Position numbers and translations under genes: made by a program. 38,817 nt of DNA from Deltaproteobacteria bacterium (GTDB lineage Bacteria > Desulfobacterota > Binatia > DP-6), in contig VBKG01000329.1 in the NCBI GenBank assembly GCA_005879585.1, positions 1 to 38,817 of the forward strand. The letters run 5' to 3'. The first letter of the stretch is position 1; every line of letters starts with the position of its first letter. Positions 38,408 through 38,817 of this stretch are shown here, piece after piece. The notes under the pieces were generated by a model. That model searched no databases, had not been told where the DNA came from, and saw only the letters and a list, made by a program, of their open reading frames with translations.

Positions 38408-38817
38408 GATGCCTCGGGCACCTCCGCGGCCGGCGCGGAGCGGCGAAGCCCGTGCACCAGCCCGACGATGCCGACGAGGCACGCGAGCTCGCGACCCCAT
38501 ACTCCGAGCGCGTGTGGCGTCAGCACGCTCGCGACGAACGCGCCGCGGCTCGAGGAGTTGATGATCACCTCGTCGAGCAGCGGCCGCGGGGCGATGTAGT
38601 AGGCGCCCGAGAGCGGCCACAGGAAGCGACCGCCGGAGGGTGGGACGACGTTGAAGGTGAGATAGTCGAGCACCAGGTGCGAGGCATAGACCGCAGCCGC
38701 CCAGGCCGCCGCGCGCACGACGGCGGCCCGCCGCGCGCCCCCGATGCCGCTCGCCGCGGCGACCGCCAGCCCGACGACCACCACCGCCCCGAGCGTGTGC
38801 GTCACGCCACGATGATA
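38404..38817 (-). CDS. YdjM/DUF457-type membrane protein, partial (5' end outside window)
   Basis: The frame runs off the right edge. The first visible residues, YHRGVTHTLGA, match the N-terminal HRGxTH motif of the YdjM (LexA-regulated, DUF457) family of predicted inner-membrane metal-dependent hydrolases. Further on, ASHLVLDYLTFN (about 45-56) followed by GRFLWPLSGAYYIAP is the second family signature, with the His and Asp thought to bind metal. About four hydrophobic segments are seen. A GTG at 38805 exists but lies inside the motif, so it is not the true start. The stop overlaps the methyltransferase start as GTGA. Confidence 0.85.
   Translation of the reverse strand, partial: YHRGVTHTLGAVVVVGLAVAAASGIGGARRAAVVRAAAWAAAVYASHLVLDYLTFNVVPPSGGRFLWPLSGAYYIAPRPLLDEVIINSSSRGAFVASVLTPHALGVWGRELACLVGIVGLVHGLRRSAPAAEVPEAS

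Noticed and set aside
1..38817. tRNA, rRNA or insertion sequences
   Set aside because: Reading through the gaps between genes I found no tRNA-like cloverleaf ends, rRNA segments or transposase genes; no gap other than 29686-30067 exceeds 300 bases.

Overview
This is a very GC-rich window (about 70% G+C by eye) from a bacterium with a haem-copper terminal oxidase, lipoprotein signals and a Wzx-type polysaccharide pathway. That fits an aerobic, probably Gram-negative and uncultured high-GC lineage (Binatota, Rokubacteria or a deltaproteobacterial group would fit). This placement is inference; there is no rRNA gene here to settle it.

Region 1 (1-5162, plus strand) is a cytochrome c oxidase operon. 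In order it holds the end of subunit I, haem A synthase (ctaA), haem O synthase (ctaB), a first subunit III-like protein, a small CxxC membrane protein, a second subunit III, subunit IV and a SCO-type copper chaperone. Most junctions overlap by 1-4 bases.

Region 2 (5197-15193, mostly minus) starts a surface-polysaccharide locus. It has an ABC-2 exporter pair, a DUF983 zinc-ribbon membrane protein, an asparagine synthetase, a methyltransferase with a zinc-ribbon N-terminus, two GT4 glycosyltransferases, a small helical protein, a divergent soluble GAF-histidine kinase and a WbpP-like 4-epimerase.

Region 3 (15250-24269) has a secreted exo-rhamnogalacturonan-lyase-like protein on the plus strand. 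Facing it is a tightly overlapping minus-strand operon: AlkP-type phosphohydrolase, GT4, PdxA-like dehydrogenase, a fused class II aldolase/cyclase, DUF1537 acid-sugar kinase and FKBP isomerase. The kinase, dehydrogenase and aldolase look like a four-carbon acid-sugar pathway, unusually embedded among polysaccharide genes.

Region 4 (24273-38817, minus) continues with a membrane-anchored sulfatase-fold enzyme, a lipoprotein phosphohydrolase, a small winged-helix-like protein and a UDP-GlcNAc 6-dehydrogenase-type enzyme. Then come a 382-base gap with two covarying hairpin repeats, a glutaminase-dead asparagine-synthetase homologue and a 42-aa microprotein. The region ends with a CobW/COG0523 GTPase, a further AlkP-type enzyme, a Wzx-type flippase, a GT-C glycosyltransferase, a 54-aa membrane microprotein, an ICMT-like methyltransferase and a truncated YdjM/DUF457 protein.

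Taken together, 5-38 kb looks like a locus for making, decorating and exporting a uronic-acid-containing polysaccharide. It carries four alkaline-phosphatase-fold enzymes, all with Thr or Ser rather than Cys at the nucleophile position. The most novel-looking items are the paired hairpin elements at 29717-30052, the stand-alone microprotein carrying the same LGY tail as the AlkP enzymes, the aldolase-cyclase fusion, and the dead-glutaminase asparagine-synthetase homologue.
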